From NCBI GenBank assembly GCA_963966185.1, contig CAWZYM010000006.1:242501-306500 (forward strand): 64,000 nt of DNA. Reading direction: 5' to 3'. The DNA is from Rhabditoides inermis (Eukaryota > Nematoda > Chromadorea > Rhabditida > Rhabditidae). Both the position numbers and the translations under genes were made by a program. Positions 1 through 12,800 of the stretch are shown one piece after another (within the stretch, counting starts at the first letter, position 1; each line of letters starts with the position of its first letter). Under the pieces are notes generated by a model, which worked only from the letters and a program-made list of their open reading frames with translations, was not told the origin of the DNA and searched no databases.

Positions 1-964
1 GAAATGTTACATTCTACTTTCAGTGACTACGCGGACGTGCGGGCGCAGTCGCACTCCCGACTGGACAATGCCGACTCGGTGGAGCTGCCCACTCGGCTAC
101 TCGACGGCCACGTCATCCCGGCGGTGCCCCTACGACCCGCGAGTGGCGACTGGCGACCAGCCGACCTGAGGGAACCAGTCGTGCACCATCCCGCTCCCGT
201 ACAGCACCACAAGCACCACCAGAACCAGCATCAGGAGCACCAGAACCAACACAGTCACCAGCCGACACACCAGACGCACCAGCAGCAGCAGAACCACCAC
301 AGTCACCAGCATCAGCACCAGACGCTGCACCAGTCGCCCAATCACCACCTCAGTCCGTCTGGCCACTTGGTGAAGCCGCACGCTATTGAGGGGGAAGAGG
401 TGCGGGGGTACGCGCAGCGGAGGGAGCAGCTGCGGCCGGTGGAGACGACGTCTACGTCTACTACGACTCCTTCGACGACGTCGGCGACGACGCCTTCCAC
501 TCCTACGACGACGAGCGTGACGACGAGGTACTGGCGGCCGACGTTCCCCACAAGAGCGCCGTCGGCTACGCGGACCTATCCCAAGAGGACGTACCGACCG
601 TTGGATATTAGAAGAAGAACCAGCACGACTACGACAACGACTGAAGCTACTACCACCGAGGAAGAGTCGGTGACGGGAGTGCTGCTGATGGGAGGTGTTG
701 TGAGGGAGGAGGAGCAGAAGAATAAGGATAAGAAGGAGGAGGAGGAGGAGAAGGAGGAGGAAGAGCAGAGCGATGACGACTTTGTGGTGGAGGAGAGCGA
801 GGAAGAGGAGGACGAGGACGAGACGACCACTTCCACAACCACGGAGCAGCCCACATCGGAGATCACCTATCGACAGCAGAAGCGTCCTACCAAGGCGGAG
901 CGAGACGCCAGTGCCACGGTACTCGTCGCGTCTGTGCTGGCGCTGGTGATAGCTAGGATATTGT

Positions 965-966
<2 letters not shown>
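1..966 (+). CDS. 3' part of a low-complexity secreted or surface-like protein, partial
   Basis: An open frame runs from the window edge to a TAG at 964-966; the true start lies upstream or at the ATG at 4. About 320 residues are visible. The order is: an acidic/mixed start, a His/Gln-rich stretch (residues ~65-115), a Thr/Ser-rich mucin-like stretch (~148-180), a basic segment, a run of Glu/Lys (~230-270), another Thr patch, and a hydrophobic C-terminal tail of about 17 residues (VLVASVLALVIARIL) with nothing after it. A Thr-rich region followed by a C-terminal hydrophobic tail fits a GPI-anchored or tail-anchored surface protein, but no conserved domain is recognised. The reading frame is credible because it stays open across mixed composition and ends cleanly before a GA microsatellite. 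The product is unknown. Confidence 0.55.

Positions 967-1025
<59 letters not shown>
967..1025. repeat. (GA)n microsatellite
   Basis: A purine tract of GA repeats with a few substitutions starts directly after the stop codon of the first gene, so it lies in its 3' UTR or just beyond. Confidence 0.9.
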
Positions 1026-1041
1026 TCGTTATATTCCGAGA

Positions 1042-1130
1042 CTCTGTCTGGTTTTCGGCTGCGAACAATTGGTGCGGCTATATCCTTGTTACTCTCTATG
1101 AGTAGTGAGATAAATGCAATGCCAACAATA
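1042..1130 (-). repeat. Dispersed repeat family R1, copy 1
   Basis: Reverse-strand copy of a roughly 90-bp repeat whose other copies read GGTATTGCGTTTATCTCACT, then AAGGATATAGCCGTACCAAT, then a GTTCTC/GAAAACAAGACAGAG end. The other copies are at 36987-37085, 39588-39675 and 44748-44822, with a stub near 4474. The four long copies are clearly homologous to each other. No coding potential is visible. Confidence 0.75.
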
Positions 1131-1147
1131 CAAAAGAGTGGGAGAGA

Positions 1148-1618
1148 CTATAGTCGGATTGGATCCTATATGCCATCCGTGACATTTCACATGTTGTGCA
1201 GTTTCGTACAACACAACATGTATATCTTCAAAGATCCAAAACGCTTTGTGAGAAGGAATCGAACCCATGGGCAGATCGCAACGATCGCGCGCTGGCGGCG
1301 CGCTCTACCACTGCGCAATTGAGGCTCACACTAAGATGTCATTGAATCTCCCAGATATGTTTGCTCGTTAACTCTCATCATAGTACACTCAAGTGGCCAG
1401 TGGAGCTACATGTGCTCTCTCTTCGATCTCTTAACCACTGCCTCTATGGCGCAGTGGTAGAGCGCGCCGCCAGTGCGCAATCGCTACGTGCTGCTCATGG
1501 GTTCAATTCCTACACATGGACGCGTTTTGGATATTTGTTGACAAACATGTTGTGTTGCACAAAACTGCACAACTTGTGAAATGTCACGGATGGCATATAG
1601 GATCCAAACCGACTATAG
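1148..1618. mobile_element. Fold-back element made of two inverted tRNA-derived SINE arms
   Basis: The left arm (1148-1325) is the reverse complement of the right arm (1440-1618), with a loop of about 114 bp. Outer arm segments such as ATCCTATATGCCATCCGTGA are almost identical once inverted. Each arm holds RNA polymerase III internal promoter boxes. The right arm reads TGGCGCAGTGGTAGAGCG (A box) and GGTTCAATTCC (B box) on the plus strand. The left arm carries the same pair on the minus strand with GGTTCGATTCC. The anticodon arm does not fold as a functional tRNA, so this is a tRNA-derived repeat rather than a tRNA gene. Confidence 0.75.
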
Positions 1619-1858
1619 GCGACGACGATTGACGGTAGAATGTCAAGAGCTCATCAGCGATTCGGGTTCTACTGATAGCGTATTTTTGCGAATTTTGTCA
1701 TGTGAAATACAATGTGATTATGGAGTGTATGTGTTGATAAATGTATTGATGTATGTGTTGATTTATCGATAAATTATTTATTTCTGAAGATGTGAGATTT
1801 GATGTCATTGAACAATGGAGCTTGTAAGCTTAAAATTTTAAAATACTGTTATTTTTTG

Positions 1859-1882
1859 AATAAAATTATTTGAAGAATAAAT
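1859..1882 (+). terminator. Candidate polyadenylation signals
   Basis: Two AATAAA hexamers (1859-1864 and 1877-1882) lie downstream of the first gene. They would give it a 0.9 kb 3' UTR containing the tRNA-derived fold-back. The assignment is inferred. Confidence 0.35.
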
Positions 1883-2192
1883 TTATCTGATTTTTATCTG
1901 CTCAGGCTTCCGATTGGAGAATAATTTGCATAATTTGATAGGCGACACGATCTTTGGGAATCACAAGAAAAATTAATGTAACGTTCCTTTGCTCTCAATG
2001 AACGGTGTAGAGTGTGCGTGAAAATCTAAGAGAGCGCAGACTGTAAAGACATATACTGGGGCACTATTTTTCTACAGCTGACAACGCACAACAATCAGCT
2101 TCATAGCATTTTGACTTTTTTACGTTTGTTTTACTTATCGTTTTGTTGCTTATATTTGTTTTCCTTTCATTTTGAAACCCCAACGTTTGTAG

Positions 2193-3949
2193 ATGTTTCG
2201 CCGGAAGCGGAACATCTCCGAGCTCGACTTTGGTCGAACGGAGAAGGATCAGAATGAGCAGATCCTTCTGAAAGAGAAGTGAGTCGTACGATGATTTCAA
2301 GTGGTTGAACGATGTGCAGGTACGAGGTGATGTCGTTCCGGCACACGGTCGAGATCCAGCCGCCCAATCTGTTCATCCCCAACCACGTGGCCGAACACGT
2401 CGAGTCGCTGCCGTTCTGCAAGCTCGCCGTCACCAGGTGTGATTCCAGAGAACCTGATGTGTGTATTGCATTTCAAAAGCAAAGGAAACACACATGCCTG
2501 CACAGAACACACACTGTTTCTGCTCACCTAATAGTTATAATTGATAGTTATAATAGTTATAACTGCGGCTCGGTTCCAGAGCACCTTGCGTTATAATGTC
2601 GCATGCACATCCCACATTGCACACACTGTTTCCTCCCTTTAATCAGCTGTACTGATGTACCGCTACATGAGAAATTAGAGAAGAACAATCAACTGTTAGT
2701 AGCTCGCTGAAATACAAGACTAGCAAGAAGTGCGGATTATGCTCACGGGCCCGGCTCCATATCGAACCAAACCATATAGAGATCCTGGATAAAACAAGTT
2801 TTGATAGTAAAGTAGTGAGGTAAGGTTGCATGTCTTCGAATCATGGTGCATGGTGTTCTCCTGTAGGGCGGCGGACCGCGTGGCTCTGATGTCGCACAGC
2901 CGCAACCTGGAGATCTTCTCGCTGCACAACGAGAAGGCCGTCGCCGAGTCCAACGTGCAAGGTGAATTTTTTTTTTACTATTTAATCGATTGTGCCCATA
3001 TTCAATGTCTGTTCTGTGTATGCCATGATCAGTACTCAAACCCAACGTTGTAGTGAACTCAAACCATACTTCGACAGATACTTCACGCAGACGAAAATCT
3101 TTGTGTTTCATCTCCGTTGTTGTATTCTGGATATCGGCAGTAAAACCCAACAATCCTTCATCTTTCTCCTTGCCCCGAGGGAAACCCAACGAGCATTGCC
3201 TCAAACTGTAGTAATCGTTTCTGCAGTGTTGGAGGAGCCCCTCGCCGAGTACTGTTTACTCGAATGGAGCGCGTCCGGTGGTCTGCTCCTGTCTACTCGG
3301 AGCGACGCCAGAGTCGACGTATTCGACCACATGGGCGGACACTGCTACACCATACCACTAGTCAGTTCAATTATCGATTTTATGAATCAATCAATCAAAT
3401 GTTTCAAATGTTTGATTAATTGATTGATAGATTTATGATTACATTATCAATTGATTAAAGGAGTCGGGCGACTCGTCTCTGGACGTGATGGGGGCGGTGT
3501 GTTGCGTGCGCAGCGCGGCACTGCCGGACGGCGACAAGTACCTCGACACTCTACACACACTGCAGTACAACGGAAGGATCAGCGCATTTAAGATCGGGTG
3601 AGTATAATACAATACGTTTATTGACACAATTGACATAATTCGTTTTTGTGCAATGTGCAAGTGCGCCTCGAGGTTCTTGCAATGATGGCAAGTGATTGTT
3701 TGTTTTGATCCACCTGATTGATTCTGGGCTCCTTAATTGCACTGCGACATCTTTCATGATTGCTCAGACCATGTACTTACATCAAACTCGAGTAATCAAT
3801 ATGGTATCTGCGAGAGAGAGAGAGAGAGAGAATTTGATCGTTCAGTCGCATGTCGGGCTACTTTCCGATGTGGAGCGTGCAGTTGGACGGCGTCGGACTG
3901 TGCTCCAGCTTCGAGCTACTGCCCAAGTACAATATGCTTCTTGTGAGTC

Positions 3950-3982
<33 letters not shown>

Positions 3983-5641
3983 AGAGAGAGAGGGAGAGAG
4001 AGAGGGAGAGAGAGAGAGAGAAAGAGAGAGAGAGATTGCTCGTACTGACTCGTGAGTCGCCGCTCCATTCTCAATCAATCAATCAATCGTACATCCGCAT
4101 TGGTTATATCTGAATATGACAACGCAAGAACAGAGACTTACACTGACTTACAGATATATCTACGTTTGATATAACATGCCGCATTTGTCTTTGATTCTGG
4201 AAATGAATACTTAATACTTGATGACATCACAATCATAATGAGATGATTGTCGATTAGGTGGCGTCCGAGTTCCGCATCTCTTCCTCTTCCGGCGAGGAGC
4301 AGTCGAATGGACTCTCCTCGTTCCGCCTCCTCGACTCACAGCCCCATCTCATGCCAGTCAAACAGGCGGTGAGTGATTATTGTCTCATATTGTCTATGCT
4401 TAATGGAAGTAGAAAATGAGAACGTGTTGGCGCCGCTGTCCTTGGCCAGTTAATAGTTGGTTTATCCTTTTTATGGTTGGTATTACGTTTATCTCACTGC
4501 TCAGATTATAACGACTTTTTGCTACAGTATGATGTCCATGACCACTGTTTCAGCCGGACACGCGTCTCTCCGGTGTGCAGTGGCTGCTCTCGCGGCTGCC
4601 GCTCTCCTCGCTCAGCCACGCTGTCATCGTCTCCCTCTCGCTCTCACTCGACGAGAAGTATCTCGTCGCGGTCGCCAGTAACGGTGAGAGATCTCTATCG
4701 CCGTTCATTTTGTTGGCGTTAAAGACTTGTGATGTTAGCGATGTGTATCGCCATTCATTTTGTTGTATATTGTCGACGATATAGATTTGCATATCGATTT
4801 CCAGGCGACGTGCTGCTCGTCTCGTGTCCCTCGCTCGGCGAGCTGTGGTCGGTCAAGCACGTCAGCGGTCCTCGACCTGTACAAGCCGTGTTCGTCGATG
4901 AACAGGTGGGTTCTGTTTCATGAAAAGAGCAAGAGAGGAATCTTTGTAACCTCTCTCTTGGTAGCTTGTTCTGGTTTTCATAAAGTTTTATTCCAGGAAG
5001 TGTGCGTGCTTCTCTCGTCGGGCGAGGTGTTGCGGTCGCCGCTGGACGGGCTGCGAGACGCCGTCATCAGGGGCGCCGGTGCGTGTGCCCTTCTCTCTCT
5101 ATCCCTCCCTCTCTCTCTCTCCTCTCTCTCTCTCCCTCCCTCCCCCCTCCCTCCCCCCTATCCTCCATCTCGCAGGCCCCGACGTGAACGAGCGCTTCCA
5201 CCCGCGCGCCTGCATAGTCGCCCCGTGTCCGCGCAATCTGTTCGTGCTGGAGAGTGATGTGAGTCTTTTTCGTGACGTGAACGGAAAGCACATCCAACTC
5301 GTGTCACAGCAGTGATAAGTGATCGACGAAACAGAGCTGTCCTCCTTTCTAGTACCTTGTGGGAGCTGATAGTTTGATAGATTGAATTTTTATTATCGAT
5401 TTCTCCTTCGACCCCCTCCGCACGGTAATCTCTTAAATCGTGGGATACGTTTACCTTTTACCTATTATAAATTTATTGATTGTGAATTATCGATTGATTG
5501 ATTGCGAATCATCGATTGATTGCTTGGCAGGGCGGCGGTGAGGAGCTGCGCGAGATGGCGCAACAGCGCGCCTCGCTCGCCGCTCGCATGTGGATCGACA
5601 CGCTGTGGGGCTCGTTCAAGCAGGTGGGCCTAATCGATAAC

Positions 5642-5677
<36 letters not shown>

Positions 5678-6773
5678 CGACAGCTCACCTCGATGGTAGT
5701 TGTTCTTTTGATTCCTATCAGTATGATGTTGTCCGGCAGATCGTAATCGGTTTCGATTGCGTTGCGTTTCAGCTGATCGGCATGGCAGTGAGTGCCGGAA
5801 ACGGATGACAGTGTCATGTTAAAGTATAGCAAAAACTGGGCCGACCACTAAGTGAATCGATTCGAAAAGTACCGTGTGAGGGAACGCTCGCTTTGATTTC
5901 AGCTGATCGTCATGGCAGTGGGTGTGAGAGAGTCAGCGTCGGATGACAGTTCCATGTTGTTTTATAGATTTATAGCTTTGCGTTTCAGCTGATCGGCATG
6001 GCAGTGGGTGAGGCTGCGGCTCCGCTGCAGCGCGCGACCCGCGCCGCCGCCATGCAGTTTGTCCTCCACCACGCGCCGACGGTCACCCTACAGCAGCTGC
6101 TGGAGAGAACGGTAGGTGGTTCGATATGTGTGTTCAATCGTACGGTACACCACAAGGGCTAAGCGCTGGGAGAATCACAGTTTAGAATGGGGACGGTATG
6201 TGTGTGGATTGCTGGTTTCTCTGGTGCCATAATATTTTCTTACTGCTAGAGAGGACGGCAAGTACTTTCGATATGTACTTGATTGCTAGAATAGTTTATT
6301 CATAAGTGGTTATTATGACATACACACAAATCGCACAATGAAATAATAAAGCTACGGTATGGAATTGCTGGTTTCTCTGGTGTCATGATATTTTCTTACT
6401 GCTGAAGAGAGCGTCGTTGTAGCCGTATTCGATTGTGAAGAGGTAGCATTTGGTAGTTTGTGATTACTTTTTTTCTGATTGATTGATTACTGATTTTGTT
6501 TACCATGTTGTTTTGAGCTGAACGAGCGCGACTATGTGCGGGCGCGGGAGCTCGCCGCTGTCTACCCGTCGATCGACAGTGACGTGGTGCTGAAGAGGGA
6601 GTGGAGGGATGTGAGCAGGGAGGGCAGCGGCACGGAGGCGCACGTACGGGGAGTGCTGGTGGGTTCGGGGGGGGAGGAGGGAGAGGGAGAAAAAGGGAGG
6701 GAGAGAGAGAGGGAGATAGAAATTCACTCTCTATCTCTATGTATACTGGTTTCGATAGGAAGAGAAAGCGGGT

Positions 6774-6821
<48 letters not shown>

Positions 6822-9800
6822 CCCTCCAGGCGTGTGTGTCTGACGACGAGTGGAAGGCGGAGGCGTGCTGCTCGAGCGAGTCGACCGACATGGGAGTGCA
6901 GCGGTGAGTGGAGAGGGAGGGGGGGGGGGGAGGGTGTATTCATGAAGTATCAAGTGTATTTACTTCCAGTCCAAAATCAAAGACAGATGTGACAGGTTAT
7001 ATCAAGCATAGATAGGTTTAGTTTGTAAGTCTTGCTGGGTCCATGATGATCGTCCATTGGTGCATGAAGAGTGTTGTGCGAGTGCAATCAGCGATGTTCG
7101 AACTTGTTTCGACAATGTTTCGGTAGTTTCGTACGAAATCGCATTGACTCATGTCTGTGTGGGGGAGTTGGGGTGTGTCGTCGCTAAAGTAGCGGTCAGT
7201 GGTCAGTCTCTTCGAAACTCCCTTCGAAGCGCCGTTGAAAGACGACCAAACAGCGTGTTTCGAAGGCGTTTCGAAGGGGCTGACCGCACCTTTAGTGATA
7301 CAGATGGGACGATTGTGACCACTCTCTATTTCAGTGCCCTTCTCTCGCTCGGCTGCTCCCTCTCCTGTTCGGTGCGCCTGCGCGCCAAGCTGCGCCACTG
7401 CAGGAGAGTGTTGGACGTGTGCGGGGAGGAGGTGGGAGAGGGAGGGGGAGAGAGAGGGAGGGAGAGAGAGAGGGAGGGAGGGAGGGGAGAGGGAAAGAGA
7501 GAGAGAGAGAGAACAGAGCAGAGCAGAGAGAGAACAGAGCAGAGAGAGAAAGAGAGGGAGAAAGAGAAAGAGAGAGAGAGGGGGGGAGAGATAGAGAGAG
7601 AAAGAGAGAGAACAGAGCAGAGAGAGAGAACAGAGCAAAGAGAGAGAGAGAGAGAGAGAGGGAGAAAGAGAGAGAGAGAGGGGGAGAGAGAGAGAGAACA
7701 GAGCAGAGAGAGAGAGAGAACAGAGCAGAGAGAGAGAGAGAACAGAGCAGAGAGAGAGAGAGAGAACAGAGCAGAGAGAGGGAGGGAGAAAGAGAGAGAG
7801 AGAGAGAGAGGGAGAGATAGAGATGCTATTCAGGTGTTGTTGTACCTGCGCCTGCGTCCGCTGAGCCTCGTCGAGATCGCCTCTCAGCTGGCGGAGCGCT
7901 GTGAGCTGGTCGTGCTGGAGCGCGTGCTGACCGCGGAGGCCCGCCTGCTCAAGCCCTACCTGCTGGGAGTGTTGGCCAGGTGCGATTACTGGTTTCGTTT
8001 TGTTTCAGGTAAAGAATTTAACATCTTTTCTGTCTTGCCACTGTTTTGTATTCGTACTGTGATTATCATGGTGTTAACTTTGATATTTAGTGAAATTCTA
8101 CAAGTGGTGCTTTTACGATGTTATATTGAATTGTCCAGGATCCCGGCGTGCATTCCGCCCGCGAGGATCGAGCATCTTCTGCCGCATGCCAAGGAGGACA
8201 ATGAGAAGGAGGAGGTGTGGGGGTTGGAGAGGGAGAGAGAGAGGGGGGGAGAGAGGGGGAGAGAGAGAGCCCTCTGCAGACGTGTAGCTCGTACTCGGAT
8301 GAGCTGTTGGCGTTGGCGGCGTCGGACAGCGATAGCAAGAAGACGGTGGATGAGCTGAACGAGGGCTGGCGGGTGGACAAGGAGGCAGGAGAGGGGGAGG
8401 GGGAGACGGCGCCCGAGAAGTGGGTGATTCTCTATTATAGTAGTTCTTTTTAACTACATTTTACATGATCTATAAACAGTTGATGTGTTAGAATGGAATG
8501 GTTTATTCATAAGTTGTTATGACATACACACGATTCCAGCAATGAAATAGTAGAGTGTGCATGTGAACTTGTAGTGCCATAGTCCCACGGTCCGGATAGT
8601 TGCACAGTCGAGAGCGGTCAGGCCCACGACCGCGCCGCACACACGCGACGCTCTGCTCTTTTGCGAATTTGCCAGCAAGCGGTTGAGCGCGATAATTTCT
8701 CTCTTGAAATCGCTACGCGCTCATTCACTCGCGGGGCAGCCTGCGCGCCAGCCGCTCTCTCTGTGAGGCGCGCTGTGCAACTATCGGGGCCGTGAGTCCT
8801 CCTTCGACCCCCTCCGCAGAGTGACTCTCTTGAATCCGGGGGATACCTTTACCTTTTTTCAATCTTTCATAACTAAACAATTGATGTGTTAAATAGAAGA
8901 TACAAGTCGAACAATGAAATCGTAGTGTTCATATGATTAAGTTGCGGTCAGTCTCTTCGAAACACTCCCGAACGCCTGCGAAACACTTCGGAATTGCCTT
9001 GCGAATCGCCCTCGGAACATTCCCTAATTGCCTTCGGAATACTCCCGAACACTCCCGAACACTTCGGAATGCCTTGCGATCCCTTCGAAACACTTCGGAA
9101 TCGATTTCGAAGAGACTGACCGCACCTAACTTCTGTCCACTCCTTTCAGGTGCACCTCTCCCTTGTCGTCGTGCTTCCCCTCGTGGTGTCGCTCGCGCGC
9201 CCGCCTCATCGACCGCGAGTGCGGGCTGCCCGCCCACGCCGTCGCATTGTTTGGAATAGCCGCCCAGCACGGGTTCGAGGTACGGTATCGTCTCTCTCTC
9301 ACTCACTCACTCACTCGCTCACTCACTCACTCACTCGCTCGTCACTAGACTTTCTGTAGATCTTTTACAGCGTTTTCACTTCTTACCCCACATGTGTATA
9401 GCGACTACCAATCAATCAATCAATAATAATAACAACAACAACTACCATGGTTGTCGGTGGAAATGGACATTGTGAAACACAGAGTAGCATTCCAGATGTC
9501 CCCTGACCGTGAGTGCTGGCTGCAGTACGAGTCTTTTGTGGAGGGCTGCCAGCTGGTGAAGACGTCGATGGACGCATTCGAAGCGGCGGGCACGGACGCG
9601 ATCGCACAGCACTACATGCAGGTGGGTGGGGCGAGGGAGAAGTCATCGATTGATTTATTGATCGAATCATCAGATGTGGTACGTTGCTACTTTGATTGGT
9701 TCAGATGTGCGACGCGGACCTGGCCGCGCAGCTGCCTCGCGTCATCTCTCTTCTCGAGTGGAAGGGGCGGGGCGAGGGGGAGGGAGGGGGAAGGGAGGCA

Positions 9801-12800
9801 CTGCGCCGACTGCTGATCGGCAAGACCGAGAACAGTGTGCAGGTGGGACGGATTGAAAGTTTAGGTAAAGTGTATTTGTGATCGGATCGTTTTATATTTG
9901 ATATGATCTACCAAACTATATTGATTGTGTGGTTGTAGGTGTTGACGGCGCTGCGGCAGCACCGACCGGATCTGGTGGACGATGCGCTAGTGAGGGAGTG
10001 TCTAGAGAACTACCAGGTGCGCGCGCGCTCTCTCTCTCGCATCTCTCTCTCTCTCTCATCGAGATCCTTCAGGCCACCGGCTTGGAGCTGTTGTCGTCTC
10101 TCCGCCGTCTGGGTGTCGACGCTGACCTCTGCTCGGCCCTTCACGCGCTCCATGCGCACAATGTCAAGCCGAGGTGAGGAGAGAGAGAGGGAGAGAGAGA
10201 GAGAGGGAGAGAGAGAAGGGGGGGGGGAGAGATGCATCCTCCTAGATTCTCGGTGCTCGTGGCGAGTCTTCGGGAGAGGGCGGCGTGCGAGCGCCTGCTG
10301 GTCCAGATGGCGGGTCGGGGCGCGGCCGAGGCGCGGCGACACAACGAGGGCAGGATGGCCGAGTGCGACTGGGAGACGCTGAGGTGGGCGGGTGGGATAA
10401 GTCACGTTTTGAACGGAAATCGATTCAATTATCCCGTGTATGCCTATCCTTGTCGATTACGATAAACATTACATTACAAATCAAATCAAATCAAAATCAA
10501 ATTTTCTTTAAAAGGTACTTGCGTAAACAGATGAACTTTGTCTTATCCCAATGCAGCAAAAGCACATGCATAAAACGTTTACAAATACTAACACAAACCT
10601 GCACCTCTCTCTCCTCTCTTTCTCTCTTATCTCTCCTATTTCTTACTTAATCCTTATTCTCTGTTCACTTGTATATCGTTGTGTTCACTGGTTAGTATCA
10701 ACAGAACTTTCCCGAATGCGCAGGTTTGTGTTAGTATTTGTAAACGTTTTATGCATATGCATGTGCATTGGGATAAGACAAAGTTCATGTGTTTACGCAA
10801 GTATTTTTTTTAAAGAAAATATATGTCCTTTTGTTAAATTTCATAGAAATTTTGAATATGTGCTGAATTATGACTATTCATCTGGATTATATCAAAAACT
10901 ACTATCTCTCACTCCCTCTTTCACTGTTCCTTCTCTCTCTTTCACTGTTCTCTCTCTCTCTCACTCTCACTTTCTGCCCTTCTCTCTCTGTCTCTTTATA
11001 TCTTTCTGCTCTTCTATCAACGTTTACAAATACTAACACAAACTCTCGGCCGTTCTCTCTCTCTTCTTACTCTCATGTACCACAGATCACACGTTACGTT
11101 TCGGATCGCCGTTACGTTTCACAAAACGTTTTTCCCCACATATTTTCTCACTACCGTTCGGAGTCGCGCCTACTGCGCTCTTTCTCCTGGTTATAGTTGG
11201 CGGACCCAAAACAACGCAAACCCGGCGCGAATTAGACGCTGGTGGCGGCGGGGCGAACTACACTCAAAGTGCTAGTTGGAGAACACGCGCAGAAAACGCG
11301 AGAGAGTACGCTTTCGGCAGAGAGTCAGAGTGACTGGAAACGACACCCACCCACACGCTGGCCTCTCGCCTCATGGGTGCGCGAGATCGCTCATAACTTC
11401 TTTCGGAGAAAAGATACAAAGATGCCCACGACCAATGATCTGTCTTACGGAACGGTGCGAATCTAACTAACATGAATTAGATCAGTTCACATTGTTGCTA
11501 ACATGACCTTGAGATATCGCTTCTTGAAAATTCTGGCGCGAGCCCTATCCTAAGCCAAAAGAGAGGGCGCTGCGCGCCCTCTCTAATGTTTATTTGGAAT
11601 CGCAAACATGATCGATGGAATATGGAATTCCGTCGGTTTTTCCCACAGTTTCGCAGGAAGGAAAAATGGAATCCCGTATTATCTTTTAAAAGTACTTCCG
11701 TAAAAAGTGTTGTTTGTGTTAACCTGATTCAAGAAAAGCGCATGCATATATTATTAATTTTCGAAAAATCAAATCGTAAACACCTGAACATGAAAACTAA
11801 CACAAACTTGCTCTTTCAAACGAATATAGAATAGTTACACGTAACATTCAGAATAATACGATTGTTTTGTTTATTTAGTGTTTTTTGCGGTTTATTATTT
11901 ATGGTTTATCAGTAAAATAAAATGTTATTCGTGATGTTGTTTGACTCAATGTTTCAGGTATAAAAATGTCAAAAAAATAAAACATGGAATTATTCAACAT
12001 TAATTATTCAAAAATTATTCAACGTTTTGAAAGAGCAAGTTTGTGTTAGTTTTCATGTTCAGGTGTTTACGATTTGATTTTTCGAAAATTAATAATATAT
12101 GCATGCGCTTTTCTTGAATCAGGTTAACACAAACAACACTTTTTACGGAAGTACTTTTAAAAGATAATATATGTCCTTTTGTTGAATTTCATAGAAATTT
12201 TCTCTCTCGTCTTCATACATGTAACATGTTCTTCTCTCATTATTTCATCAATTTCATTTCAAATTTATTCGATATTTTCTCGTTCTCTCGTTCTCTCCTT
12301 CCATTCCTTCCCTCCTTCTCTCCTTCTTTCCTTCTCTCCTCCTCTCCTTTCCTCCTTCTCTCCTCCCATTCCTTCCCTCCTTCTCTCCTTCTCCCCTTGT
12401 CTCCTCCTCTCCTCCTCTCCTTCCCTCCTTCCTTCCTTCCCTCCTTCTTTCCTTCTCTCTTTCTCTCGTTCTCTCTTTCTCTCGTTCTCTCTTTCTCTCG
12501 TTCTCTCGTTATCCCTTTCTCTCTTTCTCTCGTTCTCTAGTTCTCTCGTTCTCTCGTTCTCTCTTTCTCCCTTTCTCTCTTTTCTCTCTTTCTCTCGTTC
12601 TCTCTTTTCTCTCTTTTCTCTCTTTCTCTCGTTCTCTCTTTCTCTCGTTCTCTCGTTCTCTCGTTCTCTCGTTCTCTCGTTCTCTCGTTCTCGCGTGTCT
12701 CCTTCTCTTCTTCTCTCCTTCCCTCCTTCCCTCCTTCTCCCTTTCTCTTTTTCTCTAGTTCTCCAGTTCTCTCTTTCTCTCGTTCTCTCTTTCTCTCTTT

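Noticed and set aside
1440..1520. Functional tRNA gene in the right fold-back arm.
   Set aside because: A and B boxes are good, but the anticodon arm does not pair and the acceptor stem is incomplete, so it is treated as tRNA-derived repeat.
5641..5680. (GATT)n tracts, here and in many introns, as a CRISPR-like or regulatory array.
   Set aside because: They are ordinary tetranucleotide microsatellites without spacers.
7057..8358. A 433-codon open frame rich in Glu/Arg.
   Set aside because: It runs through a GA/AACAGAGCAGAG simple-repeat intron and overlaps real exons in another frame. The openness comes from base composition.
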